From Geodermatophilaceae bacterium URHB0062 (GTDB lineage Bacteria > Actinomycetota > Actinomycetes > Mycobacteriales > Geodermatophilaceae), in the NCBI GenBank assembly GCA_000620185.1, contig JHVO01000012.1, positions 164,571 to 228,570 of the forward strand: 64,000 nucleotides of DNA. Direction: 5' to 3'. Within the stretch, counting starts at the first letter, position 1, and every line of letters begins with the position of its first letter. This document shows, piece by piece, positions 9,601 to 17,405 of the stretch. The notes under the pieces were generated by a model that had not been told where the DNA came from, searched no databases, and was given only the letters and a program-made list of their open reading frames with translations. The position numbers and the translations under genes are program-made.

Positions 9601-9841
9601 CCGTGGCAGGCGCCGCGGAGGCCAGGGGTGACGACGTCGACGCCCGCCCGGAGGGGACCGGCGGACGGGCACCCGGATCGGGCGCGACCTCGGCGACGTA
9701 GCGCTCGGTGGCGAAGAATCCCAGGACGCCGCCGGAGCGGACGCGGCGCACCCCGACCACCCGGGCCGAGGGGCCGAACTGTTCGCGGGCGGCAGCGATC
9801 GCGTCGTCGCGCGTGGCCGCCTCAACGGATCGCAACGGCAC
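6689..9841 (-). CDS. FlhF-like protein with a giant linker and a degenerate SRP-GTPase domain
   Basis: 1050 residues in the flhF position behind flhA. Residues 1-55 match the FlhF N-terminus (a -R-EFGPSARVVGVR- stretch, then GGVLGFFATERY). Residues about 60-800 are low-complexity, rich in Pro, Ala, Glu and Val, with VELPAVELP and EPVEPVEP repeats. Residues about 800-1050 look like the SRP-GTPase fold (GPGEVLFVVGPG, DLVGLAPEGSRVATTDAA, TVTIVAVDAPLRTDAYW). The P-loop GxxGxGKTT is replaced by GPGIETLRA, and neither DTAGR nor TKLD is present, so GTP use is unlikely. FlhF normally sets the site of the flagellum through GTP-driven dimers. FlhF is usually about 350-500 residues long. The start overlaps flhA by 20 bases. 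Confidence 0.8.
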   Translation of the reverse strand: MPLRSVEAATRDDAIAAAREQFGPSARVVGVRRVRSGGVLGFFATERYVAEVAPDPGARPPVPSGRASTSSPLASAAPATARPTAPARNGAAAYAAAATSFSESPAESRRSPDRDEAPARPAPVVRAPAEPAPRTAQTADEARLSELVGLLAAEAQPAEPAYGRLSFPRAAVVRSARESLQAVHDEDDDEDDDLVDDVAEYDEDDAPVAPVAPSPFTAALARMVSGDRDVRQAVEEALEQPAAASPAPSPTRVGPWPTWSGPVRAAEPSVPSPPARQEEETVGDQVIAPPSMPEVQPAEVPAWAAAPEVATGPDSSREEAIAEVLRSALAQGHSDEALAGILRKVLAGASPQTALTEPDLALPNLVADVAVDDDAAEHAREAAMDTAVDIPVVTLAAAELPAVELPVVELLPVEPPAMELPAVEPPPVEPPPVVTPAVVLPAAELPAVPAPLVQRPAPREPDWAPAVSDTRVELFGPDPVAPSWTAPTWHDIASQSPLWADVAPRRVQADAPIWAEVTRRDPAADAGRTSWSLFGTPAEESAPLAPQAEDEIVGPEVVVPEAVVHEGVQDVALDALDDVFEDVVPEPAVDGVPEPVEAVLPEPASEPAADEATASDSVASDTLAEDAPAEETVATPDDERPLLELGPLLARTASDPAPLSLDATTVMPPLSLLPPLPGTRGRGRPPVPPARLPRARPSVPPAAASAPPPATTAPADETREFVAPAPSESALATVTRLPVVPLVAPPEPSGSAEPTDATETAAESSAESLGESPATESVEEPAEPSVEAAVEPIEAVEPAEPVEPTVEPIHAVEPVEPVEPRSEATTGPGHVLARLAMLGLPAGLLGDGFAEQVAVHGTYAALTRALGLRLPPAPEVPTGPGEVLFVVGPGIETLRAARALAVSMRLDPERVQWATRGDLVGLAPEGSRVATTDAAIDRRQAAANAGTVTIVAVDAPLRTDAYWMAQMLTIWSPVAVWAVVEATRKPEDLSPWLAGLSRVDALIVQDTDLSADPAAVLRRVAAPVALLDGVRATPHRWASLLCERLEGTHS

Positions 9842-11867
9842 CGCTCACGACTCCCAGCGACTCGATCTGCGCTGTCCGGGACACCTCGGCGTAGGAGATC
9901 ACCGGAAGCCTGGGCAGGACCTGGCGCATCAGCCGCGCGAGGGCCGCGCGGATCTGGGGGGAGCACACCAGGACCGGGGAGAGTCCCGACCGCTCGGCGT
10001 CCTCGAGCAACCCGCCGCACCCGTGCACGAGGGCGTCGACCGAGCCGGCGTCCAGCGCCAGGACGGCGCCGGCGTCGCTCTGCCGGAGGGACTCCAGGAG
10101 CCGCTGCTCGAAGGCAGGGTCGAGGGTGAACACGTGCAGCCGCTCGTCGGGGGTCACGTACGGGTGGCTGATCGCCGAGCCGAGCGCGTTCCGCGCAGCC
10201 TCGACCAGACCGTCGAGATCGGTCGACTGCTTCGCACGCACAGAGAGTGCCTCGAAGATGCGGACCAGGTCCCGGATCGACACGCCCTCGGTGAGCAACG
10301 CGTGCAACACGCGTTGCACCTCTCCCAGGGTGAGCAGCGTGGGGGTCAGTTCCTCGACCACGATCGGGTGCGTGCGGCGCACCATCTCGACCAGGAGCCG
10401 GACGTCCTCGCGGCCGAGCAGGTCGGCGGCGTTCTGGCGGACGACCTCGGCGAGGTGCGTGGTGATGACCGACGAACGGTCGACGACGGTGGCGCCGGCC
10501 ATCTCCGCCTGACGCTGGAGCTCGACCGGCACCCACTTGGCCGCCAGCCCGAACACCGGCTCGCGGGTCGCCTTGCCCGGGATGCCGTCGAGGTTGTCGC
10601 CGATCGCGAGCACGGTGCCGGCCGGTGAGATGCCCTTGGCGGCCGGGACGCCGTTGAGCCAGATGACGTACTGCGAGCCGGGCAGGTCGAGGTTGTCACG
10701 GGTCCGCACGAGCGGGATGACCAGGCCGGTGTCCATGGCGACCTTGCGGCGCAGCGCCTTCACGCGGTCGAGCAGGTCACCGCCGCGGGCGGTGTCGACG
10801 AGGTCGACCAGGTCGAAGGCGACCTCGAGCTCGAGGGGGTCGACCCGCATCTTCTCGGCGATCGCCTCGGGGGAGTCGGGCTTGGGCTCGTTGTCGGCGG
10901 CGGCCGCGGCGGCCTCGGCGTCCGGGTCGACCTCGGGCGCCTCCGACATGCGGGAGGCCATGACGAGGAAGACGGTGCCGATCACGAGGAAGGGCAGCTT
11001 GGGCAGACCGGGGATCAGGCAGAGCGCGATGGCCGCGCCGCCGGCGATCCGGACGGGCTGCTTGAAGCGGCCGAGCTGGCTGAGCAGGTCGGTGCCCATG
11101 TCTCCGTCGGACGCCGACCGGGTGACGATGATGCCGGTCGCGGTGGAGAGCAGCAGGGCCGGGATCTGCGAGACCAGGCCGTCGCCGACGGTCAGCAGGG
11201 AGAAGGTCGAGACGGCCTCGCCGGGGGCCATGCCGCGCTGGATCACGCCGATCGCGAAGCCGCCGATCAGGTTGATCAGCGTCACGATGATGCCGGCCAT
11301 CGCGTCGCCCTTGACGAACTTCGACGCACCGTCCATCGAGCCGTAGAAGTCGGCCTCGGCGGTGACCTCGTGGCGGCGCCTGCGGGCCTGGGCCTCGTTG
11401 ATCAGGCCGGCGTTGAGGTCGGCGTCGATCGCCATCTGCTTGCCGGGCATGGCGTCGAGGGTGAAGCGGGCACCCACCTCGGCCACGCGCCCCGCACCGT
11501 TCGTGATCACGACGAACTGGATGATCGTGAGGATCACGAAGATCACGAGGCCGACGACGAGCGAGCCGCCGATCACGAAGTGGCCGAACGCCTCGATGAC
11601 CTTGCCGGCGTAGCCGTCGGTGAGCACCAGGCGGGTCGACGACACGTTCAGCGCCAGCCGGAACAGCGTGGCGATGAGGATCAGCGACGGGAAGACGGCG
11701 AAGTCGAGCGGCTTCCTGATCTGCATCGCGACCAGCAGGATCAGCAGCGACGCGGTGATGTTGAGCCCGAGCAGCAGGTCGATGACGGCGGCCGGGAGCG
11801 GCACCACCAGCATGAGGACGATGGCCACCACGCCGATGGGCACGGCCATCTTGCCGATGCCCTTCAC
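9822..11867 (-). CDS. flhA: Flagellar type III export gate protein FlhA
   Basis: A 681-residue export-gate component, normal in length. Eight membrane helices lie in the first 320 residues, with the conserved loop (NGAGRVAEVGARFTLDAMPGKQ, then DADLNAG and FYGSMDGASKFVKGDA) between helices 4 and 5. The cytoplasmic C-terminal domain, residues about 350-681, binds chaperone-substrate complexes and forms the nonameric ring. It is the first gene after a 22-base palindrome and a sigma-28-like promoter, so it heads its own unit with the flhF-like and small membrane genes. Confidence 0.97.
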   Translation of the reverse strand: MKGIGKMAVPIGVVAIVLMLVVPLPAAVIDLLLGLNITASLLILLVAMQIRKPLDFAVFPSLILIATLFRLALNVSSTRLVLTDGYAGKVIEAFGHFVIGGSLVVGLVIFVILTIIQFVVITNGAGRVAEVGARFTLDAMPGKQMAIDADLNAGLINEAQARRRRHEVTAEADFYGSMDGASKFVKGDAMAGIIVTLINLIGGFAIGVIQRGMAPGEAVSTFSLLTVGDGLVSQIPALLLSTATGIIVTRSASDGDMGTDLLSQLGRFKQPVRIAGGAAIALCLIPGLPKLPFLVIGTVFLVMASRMSEAPEVDPDAEAAAAAADNEPKPDSPEAIAEKMRVDPLELEVAFDLVDLVDTARGGDLLDRVKALRRKVAMDTGLVIPLVRTRDNLDLPGSQYVIWLNGVPAAKGISPAGTVLAIGDNLDGIPGKATREPVFGLAAKWVPVELQRQAEMAGATVVDRSSVITTHLAEVVRQNAADLLGREDVRLLVEMVRRTHPIVVEELTPTLLTLGEVQRVLHALLTEGVSIRDLVRIFEALSVRAKQSTDLDGLVEAARNALGSAISHPYVTPDERLHVFTLDPAFEQRLLESLRQSDAGAVLALDAGSVDALVHGCGGLLEDAERSGLSPVLVCSPQIRAALARLMRQVLPRLPVISYAEVSRTAQIESLGVVSGAVAIR

Positions 11868-11912
11868 GCGCCCGCCTCGCGGGTCGGGGACGGCGGGCGG
11901 CTCACGCTGTTC

Positions 11913-11940
11913 TCATCGGCAGCCCCGCCGACCACCGGTA
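11913..11940 (-). promoter_or_regulatory. Sigma-28-like promoter for flhA
   Basis: On the minus strand GCCGATGA (11913-11920) is an exact copy of the -10 box found before flbD, flgB and fliM. Sixteen bases upstream the -35 position reads TACC (11937-11940), a poor match to TCAA. The site lies between the flhB terminator palindrome and flhA. The -10 is convincing, the -35 weak. Confidence 0.5.
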
Positions 11941-11943
11941 CCG

Positions 11944-12004
11944 CGCGAGATCTGCACACTCGTGGCGGTCAGCGGCTGATGGCCACGAGTGTGCAGATCT
12001 CGCG
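11944..12004. terminator. Perfect 22-base palindrome after flhB
   Basis: Left arm 11944-11965 (starting CGCGAGATCTGCACACTCG) pairs without mismatch with 11983-12004 across a 17-base loop. It begins four bases after the flhB stop, in the direction of transcription, and just before the flhA promoter. It lacks a T tract, like other strong hairpins in this window. A dispersed repeat that also serves as a terminator is possible. Confidence 0.7.
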
Positions 12005-12007
12005 GGC

Positions 12008-13153
12008 TCAGGCGGCGGCCGGACGGCGGCGGCCGGCCTTGGGCAGCCCGTCGAGGGCGGGTGCCTCGAACCCGGGCCGGTGGAACCCGCCCCGCACCCC
12101 GCGGGCACCGAGGTGCATGACGAAGGCGAGCACGCGCGCGACCGCGGTGAACAGCTGCGGCGGCACCTCCTGGCCCAGGTCGCACGAGGCGTGCAGCGCA
12201 CGCGCGAGCGGGATGTCCTGCACCATCGGCACCCGCGCCTCCTCGGCGATCGCGCGCAGCCGGGCCGCGACCTCGCCGGCGCCCTTCGCGACCACCCGCG
12301 GCGCGCCGCGCGTGGGGTCGTACTTCAGCGCCACGGCCACATGGGTCGGGTTGACCAGCAGGACGTCGGCCTCGCGGGCCTCGCTCATCATGCGGTTGCG
12401 CGACATCGACATCTGGATCCCGCGGCGGTGCGCCTTCATGTGCGGGTCGCCCTCGGACTGCTTGTGCTCCTGCTGGATCTCGTACTTGCTCATCTTCAGC
12501 TTCTTCATCGTCTTCATCCGCACGACCACGTAGTCGGCGACGGCGATGATCAGGCCGGTGATCGCGACGACCCGGAACATGAGGATCGCCGAGGCGGCGA
12601 ACGTGTCGGTCACCGCCGACAGGGGCAGCGCACCGGCGGAGGAGACCAGCGTCTGCGCGCGGTCGCTGGTGACGATGACGACGATGCCGAGGGCCGCCGT
12701 CTTGATCAGCGCCTTGATCGACTCCCAGATGCCCTGGGTGCCGAACATGCGCTTGATGCCGGGGAAGGGGTTGAGCTTCTTCAACGTCGGCTTCATCGCC
12801 TTGGTGGCGAAGGTGACGCCGCCCTGCGCGGCCGAGGCGAGCGTGCCGACGAGCATCATGCCGAGCCCCATCGGCAGCACCGTCGACATGAACGCGCTCA
12901 GCGCCTGGCCCATCAGGTCCGAGAGCGCACCCGGTTCGGGGTTCGAGGCGATCGAGCCGATCTGGATGAAGAGCTTCCGGACCGACTCGAACGCATCGCC
13001 GACCATCATCGGCAGCAGGACGCTCGCCGTCGCGACCCCCAGCCACGTCCCCAGCTCCTGGGTACGTGGGATCTGCCCCTCCTTGCGCGCCTTCTTCAGG
13101 CGCTGGGGAGTCGGCTTCTCTGTCTTCTCACCTCCGGGACCGTCGGCGGCCAT
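12008..13153 (-). CDS. flhB: Flagellar export switch protein FlhB
   Basis: 381 residues. The N-terminus (GEKTEKPTPQRLKKARKEGQ) and four membrane helices (to about residue 215) are typical. The cytoplasmic domain has the self-cleavage motif NPTH near residue 265, where cleavage between Asn and Pro switches export from rod/hook to filament substrates, probably on contact with FliK. The start ATG shares bases with the fliR stop. It is the last gene of the fliM unit and is followed by the 22-base palindrome. Confidence 0.97.
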   Translation of the reverse strand: MAADGPGGEKTEKPTPQRLKKARKEGQIPRTQELGTWLGVATASVLLPMMVGDAFESVRKLFIQIGSIASNPEPGALSDLMGQALSAFMSTVLPMGLGMMLVGTLASAAQGGVTFATKAMKPTLKKLNPFPGIKRMFGTQGIWESIKALIKTAALGIVVIVTSDRAQTLVSSAGALPLSAVTDTFAASAILMFRVVAITGLIIAVADYVVVRMKTMKKLKMSKYEIQQEHKQSEGDPHMKAHRRGIQMSMSRNRMMSEAREADVLLVNPTHVAVALKYDPTRGAPRVVAKGAGEVAARLRAIAEEARVPMVQDIPLARALHASCDLGQEVPPQLFTAVARVLAFVMHLGARGVRGGFHRPGFEAPALDGLPKAGRRRPAAA

Positions 13154-13917
13154 CAGCCGCTCCGGAGGGAGACCATCGCCCGCGCCGCCTGCTCGATCAG
13201 CGCGTCGAGGGCGGGCGGGAGCAGCGGGAAGGTCAGCCCGAGCATGGTGAGCGTCAGCAGGATCTTGACGGGGAAGCCGAACGAGAAGATGTTCAGCGCC
13301 GGCGCGGCGCGGCTCAGCAGGGCGAGCGCGACGTCGGCGAGCAGCAGCACCGCCACCATCGGGCCGGCGATCTGCAGGGCGGCCAGGAACATCATCGAGA
13401 AGGCGTGGATCAGCACCGACCCGAGCTGGTCGGTCGGCACGTTCCCGCCGACGGGCATGCCCTGGTACGAGGTGGCGAACCCCTTGACGATCATCAGGTG
13501 CCCGCCGCTGGTGAACAGCAGGGTCGAGGCCAGCAGGTGGTGCAGCCGGCCGATCGAGGCGTTCTGCGTCATCGCCAGGGGGTCGTAGGCCGGCTGCAGG
13601 GAGAAGCCGCCGGTCACGTCGATGAGGTCGCCGGCCATCTGCACCGCCGTGAACAGCACCTGGACGACGAAGCCGAGCGCCGCACCGATCACCGCCTCGG
13701 TCACGGCGGTCACCATGAGGTAGCCCGTGGTGATCTCCGGCAGCGTCGGGGCGATCTGCGTCGACAGGAGCACCGAGAGGGCCAGGGCGAAGGCGCCCTT
13801 GACCGGCATCGGGATCGTCCGCGAGTTGAACGGCGGAGCCAGCACGACGAACCCCGTCGCGCGGGCGGTGCCGAGCAGGAGCGCGGCCAGCGTGACGGTC
13901 GGGACCGAGAGGTCCAT
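13153..13917 (-). CDS. fliR: Flagellar export apparatus protein FliR
   Basis: A 254-residue membrane protein with five or six hydrophobic helices and the family features FVVLAPPFNSRTIPMPVKGAFAL near the N-terminus, GFVVQVLFTAVQMAGDLID in the middle and FGFPVKILLTL near the C-terminus. FliR joins FliP and FliQ in the core of the export gate. Its stop overlaps the flhB start, and fliQ ends five bases upstream of its start. Confidence 0.95.
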   Translation of the reverse strand: MDLSVPTVTLAALLLGTARATGFVVLAPPFNSRTIPMPVKGAFALALSVLLSTQIAPTLPEITTGYLMVTAVTEAVIGAALGFVVQVLFTAVQMAGDLIDVTGGFSLQPAYDPLAMTQNASIGRLHHLLASTLLFTSGGHLMIVKGFATSYQGMPVGGNVPTDQLGSVLIHAFSMMFLAALQIAGPMVAVLLLADVALALLSRAAPALNIFSFGFPVKILLTLTMLGLTFPLLPPALDALIEQAARAMVSLRSG

Positions 13918-13922
13918 CGGCG

Positions 13923-14198
13923 TCAGGTCCGATCGAGCAGGTGCGGGAGCTGGTCGAACAGCGTCTGGGTGAAGCTCACCAGCTCCGACAGCACCCAGTT
14001 GCCCGTGACCAGGAGCGCGATCGCGACGGCGATCATCTTCGGCACGAAGGACAGCGTCGGTTCCTGGATCTGCGTCGCCGCCTGGAACAGCGAGATCAGG
14101 AAGCCCACGAGGAGGGCGGTCAGCAGCACGGGCGCGGCGACCTTCGCGGCCACCATCATCGTCTGCGCCGCGATCTCCGTGACATCGGCGTCACTCAT
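13923..14198 (-). CDS. fliQ: Flagellar export apparatus protein FliQ
   Basis: A 91-residue, two-helix membrane protein of normal FliQ length. It has the family pattern in VAAPVLLTALLVGFLISLFQAATQIQEPTLSFVPK, here broken by the short loop after ATQIQE. The ATG at 14198 overlaps the fliP stop. A longer open frame continues upstream, but that part is only the fliP shadow. FliQ packs around the FliP-FliR core of the export gate. Confidence 0.95.
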   Translation of the reverse strand: MSDADVTEIAAQTMMVAAKVAAPVLLTALLVGFLISLFQAATQIQEPTLSFVPKMIAVAIALLVTGNWVLSELVSFTQTLFDQLPHLLDRT

Positions 14199-15049
14199 CA
14201 GCCACCACCCCCGTAGGACCCGACCAGCGCAGTGGTGATGAGCGCCCACCCGTCGACCACGACGAAGAGTAGGAGTTTGAACGGCAGCGACACGACCGTC
14301 GGCGGCACCATCATCATGCCCATCGCCATCAACGCCGCGCTGACCAGCATGTCGAGCACCAGGAACGGGATGAACACGACCAGCCCGATGATGAATGCGC
14401 TCTTGAGCTCGGAGAGCACGAACGCCGGGATCAGCGTGGTCATGCTGACCTCTTCGGCCTTCGCCGGCTTCTCCTCGCCGGAGAGCCCGATCATCAGCTT
14501 CAGTTCGTCCTCGCGGGTGTTGTCGAGGAGGAACTCCCGCAGGGGGACGACGCCGGCGTCGTAGGCCTGCGAGACCGTGACCTTGCCGTTCATGTAGGGC
14601 TGGACGGCGACGTCGTTGATGTCGGAGAAGACCGGGCCCATCACGAAGAGGGTCAGGAACAGTGCGATGCCGGTCAGCACCTGGTTCGGCGGCGACGACG
14701 GCAGACCGAGCGCGTTCCGGGTCAGCGCCAGGACGACGATGATCTTGGTGAACGAGGTGCACAGCAGCAGCACCGACGGCGCGATCGACAGGACCGTGAT
14801 CGCGAGGATCAGCGTGATCGAGCTGCTGGGCGACCCGTTGCCGATGGAGATGCCGACCGAGCCGGCACCGGGCACGACCGGCGCCACGGGAGCCGTGGGC
14901 GCGACCGGGTCGGTCGGCGCGGCGGACGCGGGGCCGGCCAGCAGGATCGCCCCCACCGTGCACAGCAGCAGGAGCAGCAGGACGAGCGCCGTCCGCCGGG
15001 CAGGTGCCGCGGCCACCGACCGCGGCAGTGCGCGGGCGGGCGAGGTCAT
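14198..15049 (-). CDS. fliP: Flagellar export apparatus protein FliP
   Basis: 283 residues. An N-terminal signal-like helix (residues about 15-43) is followed by a Pro/Ala stretch and the conserved FliP body: SSSITLILAITVLSIAPS, the FTKIIVVLALTRNALG helix, PPNQVLTGIALFLT, and the C-terminal AFIIGLVVFIPFLVLDM and MVPPTVVSLPFKLLLF segments. FliP forms the pentameric core of the export gate. Its start overlaps the fliO stop by four bases. Confidence 0.97.
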   Translation of the reverse strand: MTSPARALPRSVAAAPARRTALVLLLLLLCTVGAILLAGPASAAPTDPVAPTAPVAPVVPGAGSVGISIGNGSPSSSITLILAITVLSIAPSVLLLCTSFTKIIVVLALTRNALGLPSSPPNQVLTGIALFLTLFVMGPVFSDINDVAVQPYMNGKVTVSQAYDAGVVPLREFLLDNTREDELKLMIGLSGEEKPAKAEEVSMTTLIPAFVLSELKSAFIIGLVVFIPFLVLDMLVSAALMAMGMMMVPPTVVSLPFKLLLFVVVDGWALITTALVGSYGGGG

Positions 15050-15471
15050 GAGCGCCGGACCGTCCGCTCGCGGAGCTGGTGCACGAGCGTGCTCCAGCCG
15101 TTCCGGTCGAAGACCGACCCGGCCAGAGCGCCGCTCGAGGAGCGGGCCGCCAGGGCGGGGGAGTCGCCGAACTCGCCGTCGGCGGCGGCCGGCCGGAGCG
15201 TCTGGCGCTCGCGCAGCGCGACCTCGACCGCCTCGGCGTCCACCTCGGCGAGCAGGGTGACCTGCTCCTCGGTGGCGCCCACCACGAGGACGACGTCGGC
15301 GATCCGGACGACGTTCACCGTGCTGGTCCGCCCCATGCGCTGGCGGGCGACCACCTCGATGAGGCCGTTGCCCTGGCCGAGCCCGCGCTTCTTGGCCAGC
15401 CGCGCCGCGAACAGCAGGACGACGGCGATGAAGCCCAGCGACAGGATCAGCCGGATGATCATCCAGGTCAT
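15046..15471 (-). CDS. fliO: Flagellar biosynthesis protein FliO
   Basis: A 141-residue protein with one N-terminal membrane helix (residues about 3-24) and the FliO domain behind it (IEVVARQRMGRTSTVNVVRIADVVLVVG, broken here after RMGRTS). FliO helps assemble the FliP ring and is not part of the finished gate. The C-terminal 60 residues are variable. It overlaps fliN and fliP by four bases on each side. Confidence 0.9.
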   Translation of the reverse strand: MTWMIIRLILSLGFIAVVLLFAARLAKKRGLGQGNGLIEVVARQRMGRTSTVNVVRIADVVLVVGATEEQVTLLAEVDAEAVEVALRERQTLRPAAADGEFGDSPALAARSSSGALAGSVFDRNGWSTLVHQLRERTVRRS

Positions 15472-16217
15472 GTGGTCGCCCGTCCCAGCTCGGCAGCCGC
15501 GGCGTCGGTCACGATCTCGCTGATCCGGAGGCCGAAGTCCTCGTCGACGACCACGACCTCGCCGCGGGCGATGAGGGTGCCGTTGACGAGCAGGTCGGCC
15601 GGCGCGCTGGCGGCGCGGTCGAGCTCCACCACCTCGCCGGGGTGCAGGGACAGCAGCTCCTGCACGGTCATGCGGGTGCGGCCGATCTCGACGGTGACCT
15701 CCATGGCCACGTGCCGGAGCAGGTCCAGGCTGCCGCGCTGGGTGCGGGTCGCCGGCAGGGTGACCTGGAGGGCGAAGGTCGCCTGGTGCTCGCCGCCGGA
15801 CAGCAGCGGCACCGCGACGAACATGCCCTTGTCGCGCAGGCCGTCGAGGGCGGCGACCGGCTCCTCCTCGCGTTCCGAGGCGATGCGGACCCGGCCGAGC
15901 GTCGCCGCGGCCGCCTCGAGCGCGGGACGCAGCGCGGCGGCGACGTCCATCTTGCCGACGGGGGAGTTCTTGAGGGCCTCGACGACGTCGGCCGAGACGA
16001 CGAGGACGACGTCCCCGCTCACCTCGCCGGACAGGCCGGCGGTGACCGCCGAGGCGGCGTCCGGCGGCAGCGGCACGGTGTCCGGGTCGCTGACCGGGGT
16101 CCCGGCCACCAGCGCCGTCGCGGCCGGCACCAGGGCCGCGGCTGCCCGGGCCGCGGCCGCGACCACCTCGGTGACGGTCTGCGAGTCCTGGGACGAGTCG
16201 GTGCGGGGGGCGCTCAT
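15468..16217 (-). CDS. fliN: Flagellar switch protein FliN (FliY-like layout)
   Basis: 249 residues. The C-terminal SPOA/FliN domain is clear at about 165-245 (RHVAMEVTVEIGRTRMTVQELL, then LHPGEVVELDR, VNGTLIARGEVVVVDEDFG). The first 155 residues are an extra domain (SGDVVLVVSADVVEAL, AALRPALEAAAATLG) that recalls the CheC-like part of FliY but shows no clear phosphatase motif. FliN lines the bottom of the rotor C-ring with FliM. It overlaps fliM and fliO by four bases. Confidence 0.9.
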   Translation of the reverse strand: MSAPRTDSSQDSQTVTEVVAAAARAAAALVPAATALVAGTPVSDPDTVPLPPDAASAVTAGLSGEVSGDVVLVVSADVVEALKNSPVGKMDVAAALRPALEAAAATLGRVRIASEREEEPVAALDGLRDKGMFVAVPLLSGGEHQATFALQVTLPATRTQRGSLDLLRHVAMEVTVEIGRTRMTVQELLSLHPGEVVELDRAASAPADLLVNGTLIARGEVVVVDEDFGLRISEIVTDAAAAELGRATT

Positions 16218-17308
16218 GCGGTGTCCTTCGCGGCGTACGGGGTCGGCACGATGGCGGCGGCCAGTCGGCGACGGTGGTTGCTGGCGATCGCGTAGGCGAA
16301 CGTCACGTCGTTGGTGGTGACCTCCAGCGGGCTGTCCGGCGGGTGCCGCAGCAGCAGGACGTCGCCCACGGCGAGGGAGAGCAGGTCGGCCGAGGAGACC
16401 GAGAGGGGCGCGAACCGGACGCTCACGTCGACCGGCACGAGGTTGAGCCGGGCGGTGAGCGCCTCGGTGGCACGCTTGCGCTTGGCCAGCGCGGTCTCCG
16501 ACAGCTGCGGCGACGCGGCGTTGTTCAGCGCCTGCGCGAACGACGAGAACGGGAGGACCAGCGTCGCCTCACCCTCCCGGCTGCCGACGGCCATGGCGAA
16601 GGTCGCGACCATGACGGTGTCCGAGCCGGCGGCGGCCTGGGCGAGCTGCGGGTTGTACTCGAACCCGTTGAGCGCCGGCTGCAGCTCGGTGATCGTGGCG
16701 AAGGAGCGTGCGAACTCGTCGAGCAGCCGGGTCAGCAGGTGCGTGGTGATGGTGGTCTCCATCGCCGTCATCGGCCGGTTGGGCTGCTGCGCCCGGCCGG
16801 AGCCGCCCAGCATGTGGTCGACGGTGGCCATGGCCATGTCGAGGGGGTAGGCGAGCATCCCCTTGCCGGCCAGCGGCTCGATGGTGAACGTGGTGATGAA
16901 GACCTGGTCGGGGAGGGTGACCAGGTAGTCGTCGTAGGAGAACTGCTCGATCCCCACCAGCTCCATGCGCGCGCCGGCACGGAGCAGCGTGGTCAGGATC
17001 GTGGTGGCCTGGCGGGCGAAGGCCTCCTGCGCGATCTGCAGGACCCGCACGTGCTCGCGGGAGAGCTTCGTCGGCCGCCGGAAGTCGTAGGTGCGCGGCT
17101 CGCCGCGGCGGCTGCGGCCCACGGCCGTCGGGGCGGACGGCGGGACGAAGGGGGACGCGGCGGGCTGTGGTGCGGCGGCGGCTGCCGGCGCCTCCGGAGC
17201 GGTGGCCTCGGCGGCGGCCGGGGCTGCTTCCGGTGACGCCTCCGGGGACTGCGGACCCGCCTCGGGGGCGTCCGGTCCGGTCTCGGGCTGTGTCACGTTG
17301 TCCCTCAT
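16214..17308 (-). CDS. fliM: Flagellar switch protein FliM
   Basis: 364 residues. A disordered Pro/Ala/Glu N-terminus (residues 1-75) precedes the FliM middle domain (LSREHVRVLQIAQEAFARQATT, then GIEQFSYDDYLVTLP, the GGSGR loop near 190) and a C-terminal SPOA domain (VPVDVSVRFAPLSVSSADLLSL). No LSQxEIDALL CheY-binding peptide is visible at the N-terminus. The ATG used here lies inside the -10 box of a sigma-28-like promoter; a GTG at 17296 would fit a leaderless start from that promoter. Confidence 0.93.
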   Translation of the reverse strand: MRDNVTQPETGPDAPEAGPQSPEASPEAAPAAAEATAPEAPAAAAAPQPAASPFVPPSAPTAVGRSRRGEPRTYDFRRPTKLSREHVRVLQIAQEAFARQATTILTTLLRAGARMELVGIEQFSYDDYLVTLPDQVFITTFTIEPLAGKGMLAYPLDMAMATVDHMLGGSGRAQQPNRPMTAMETTITTHLLTRLLDEFARSFATITELQPALNGFEYNPQLAQAAAGSDTVMVATFAMAVGSREGEATLVLPFSSFAQALNNAASPQLSETALAKRKRATEALTARLNLVPVDVSVRFAPLSVSSADLLSLAVGDVLLLRHPPDSPLEVTTNDVTFAYAIASNHRRRLAAAIVPTPYAAKDTA

Positions 17309-17332
17309 CGGCGGACAACGGGCCGACCCTGA
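17305..17332 (-). promoter_or_regulatory. Sigma-28-like promoter for fliM
   Basis: Minus strand: TCAG (17329-17332), 16 bases, GCCGATGA (17305-17312). The spacing and boxes match the flgB promoter base for base. The -35 end overlaps the terminator hairpin behind fliL, and the -10 overlaps the annotated fliM ATG. Confidence 0.65.
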
Positions 17333-17360
17333 CCGGCGGCGCGGGGGCGCCGCCGGTCAG
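17329..17360. terminator. Hairpin terminator after fliL
   Basis: A perfect 14-base stem (CTGACCGGCGGCGC, 17329-17342, with 17347-17360) closes a GGGG loop. It lies 46 bases after the fliL stop and just before the fliM promoter, so it separates the flbD-motA-motB-fliL unit from the fliM unit. Confidence 0.8.
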
Positions 17361-17405
17361 CGGGAAGGGTGTGACGGGTGGTGCGGGCGGGACGACGTCC
17401 TGCCG

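Noticed and set aside
7274..9631. 785-codon open frame on the plus strand across the flhF-like gene
   Set aside because: It is antisense to the repetitive Pro/Ala/Glu/Val region of the real gene; its product is random Arg/Gly-rich sequence without any domain. High GC keeps such frames open.
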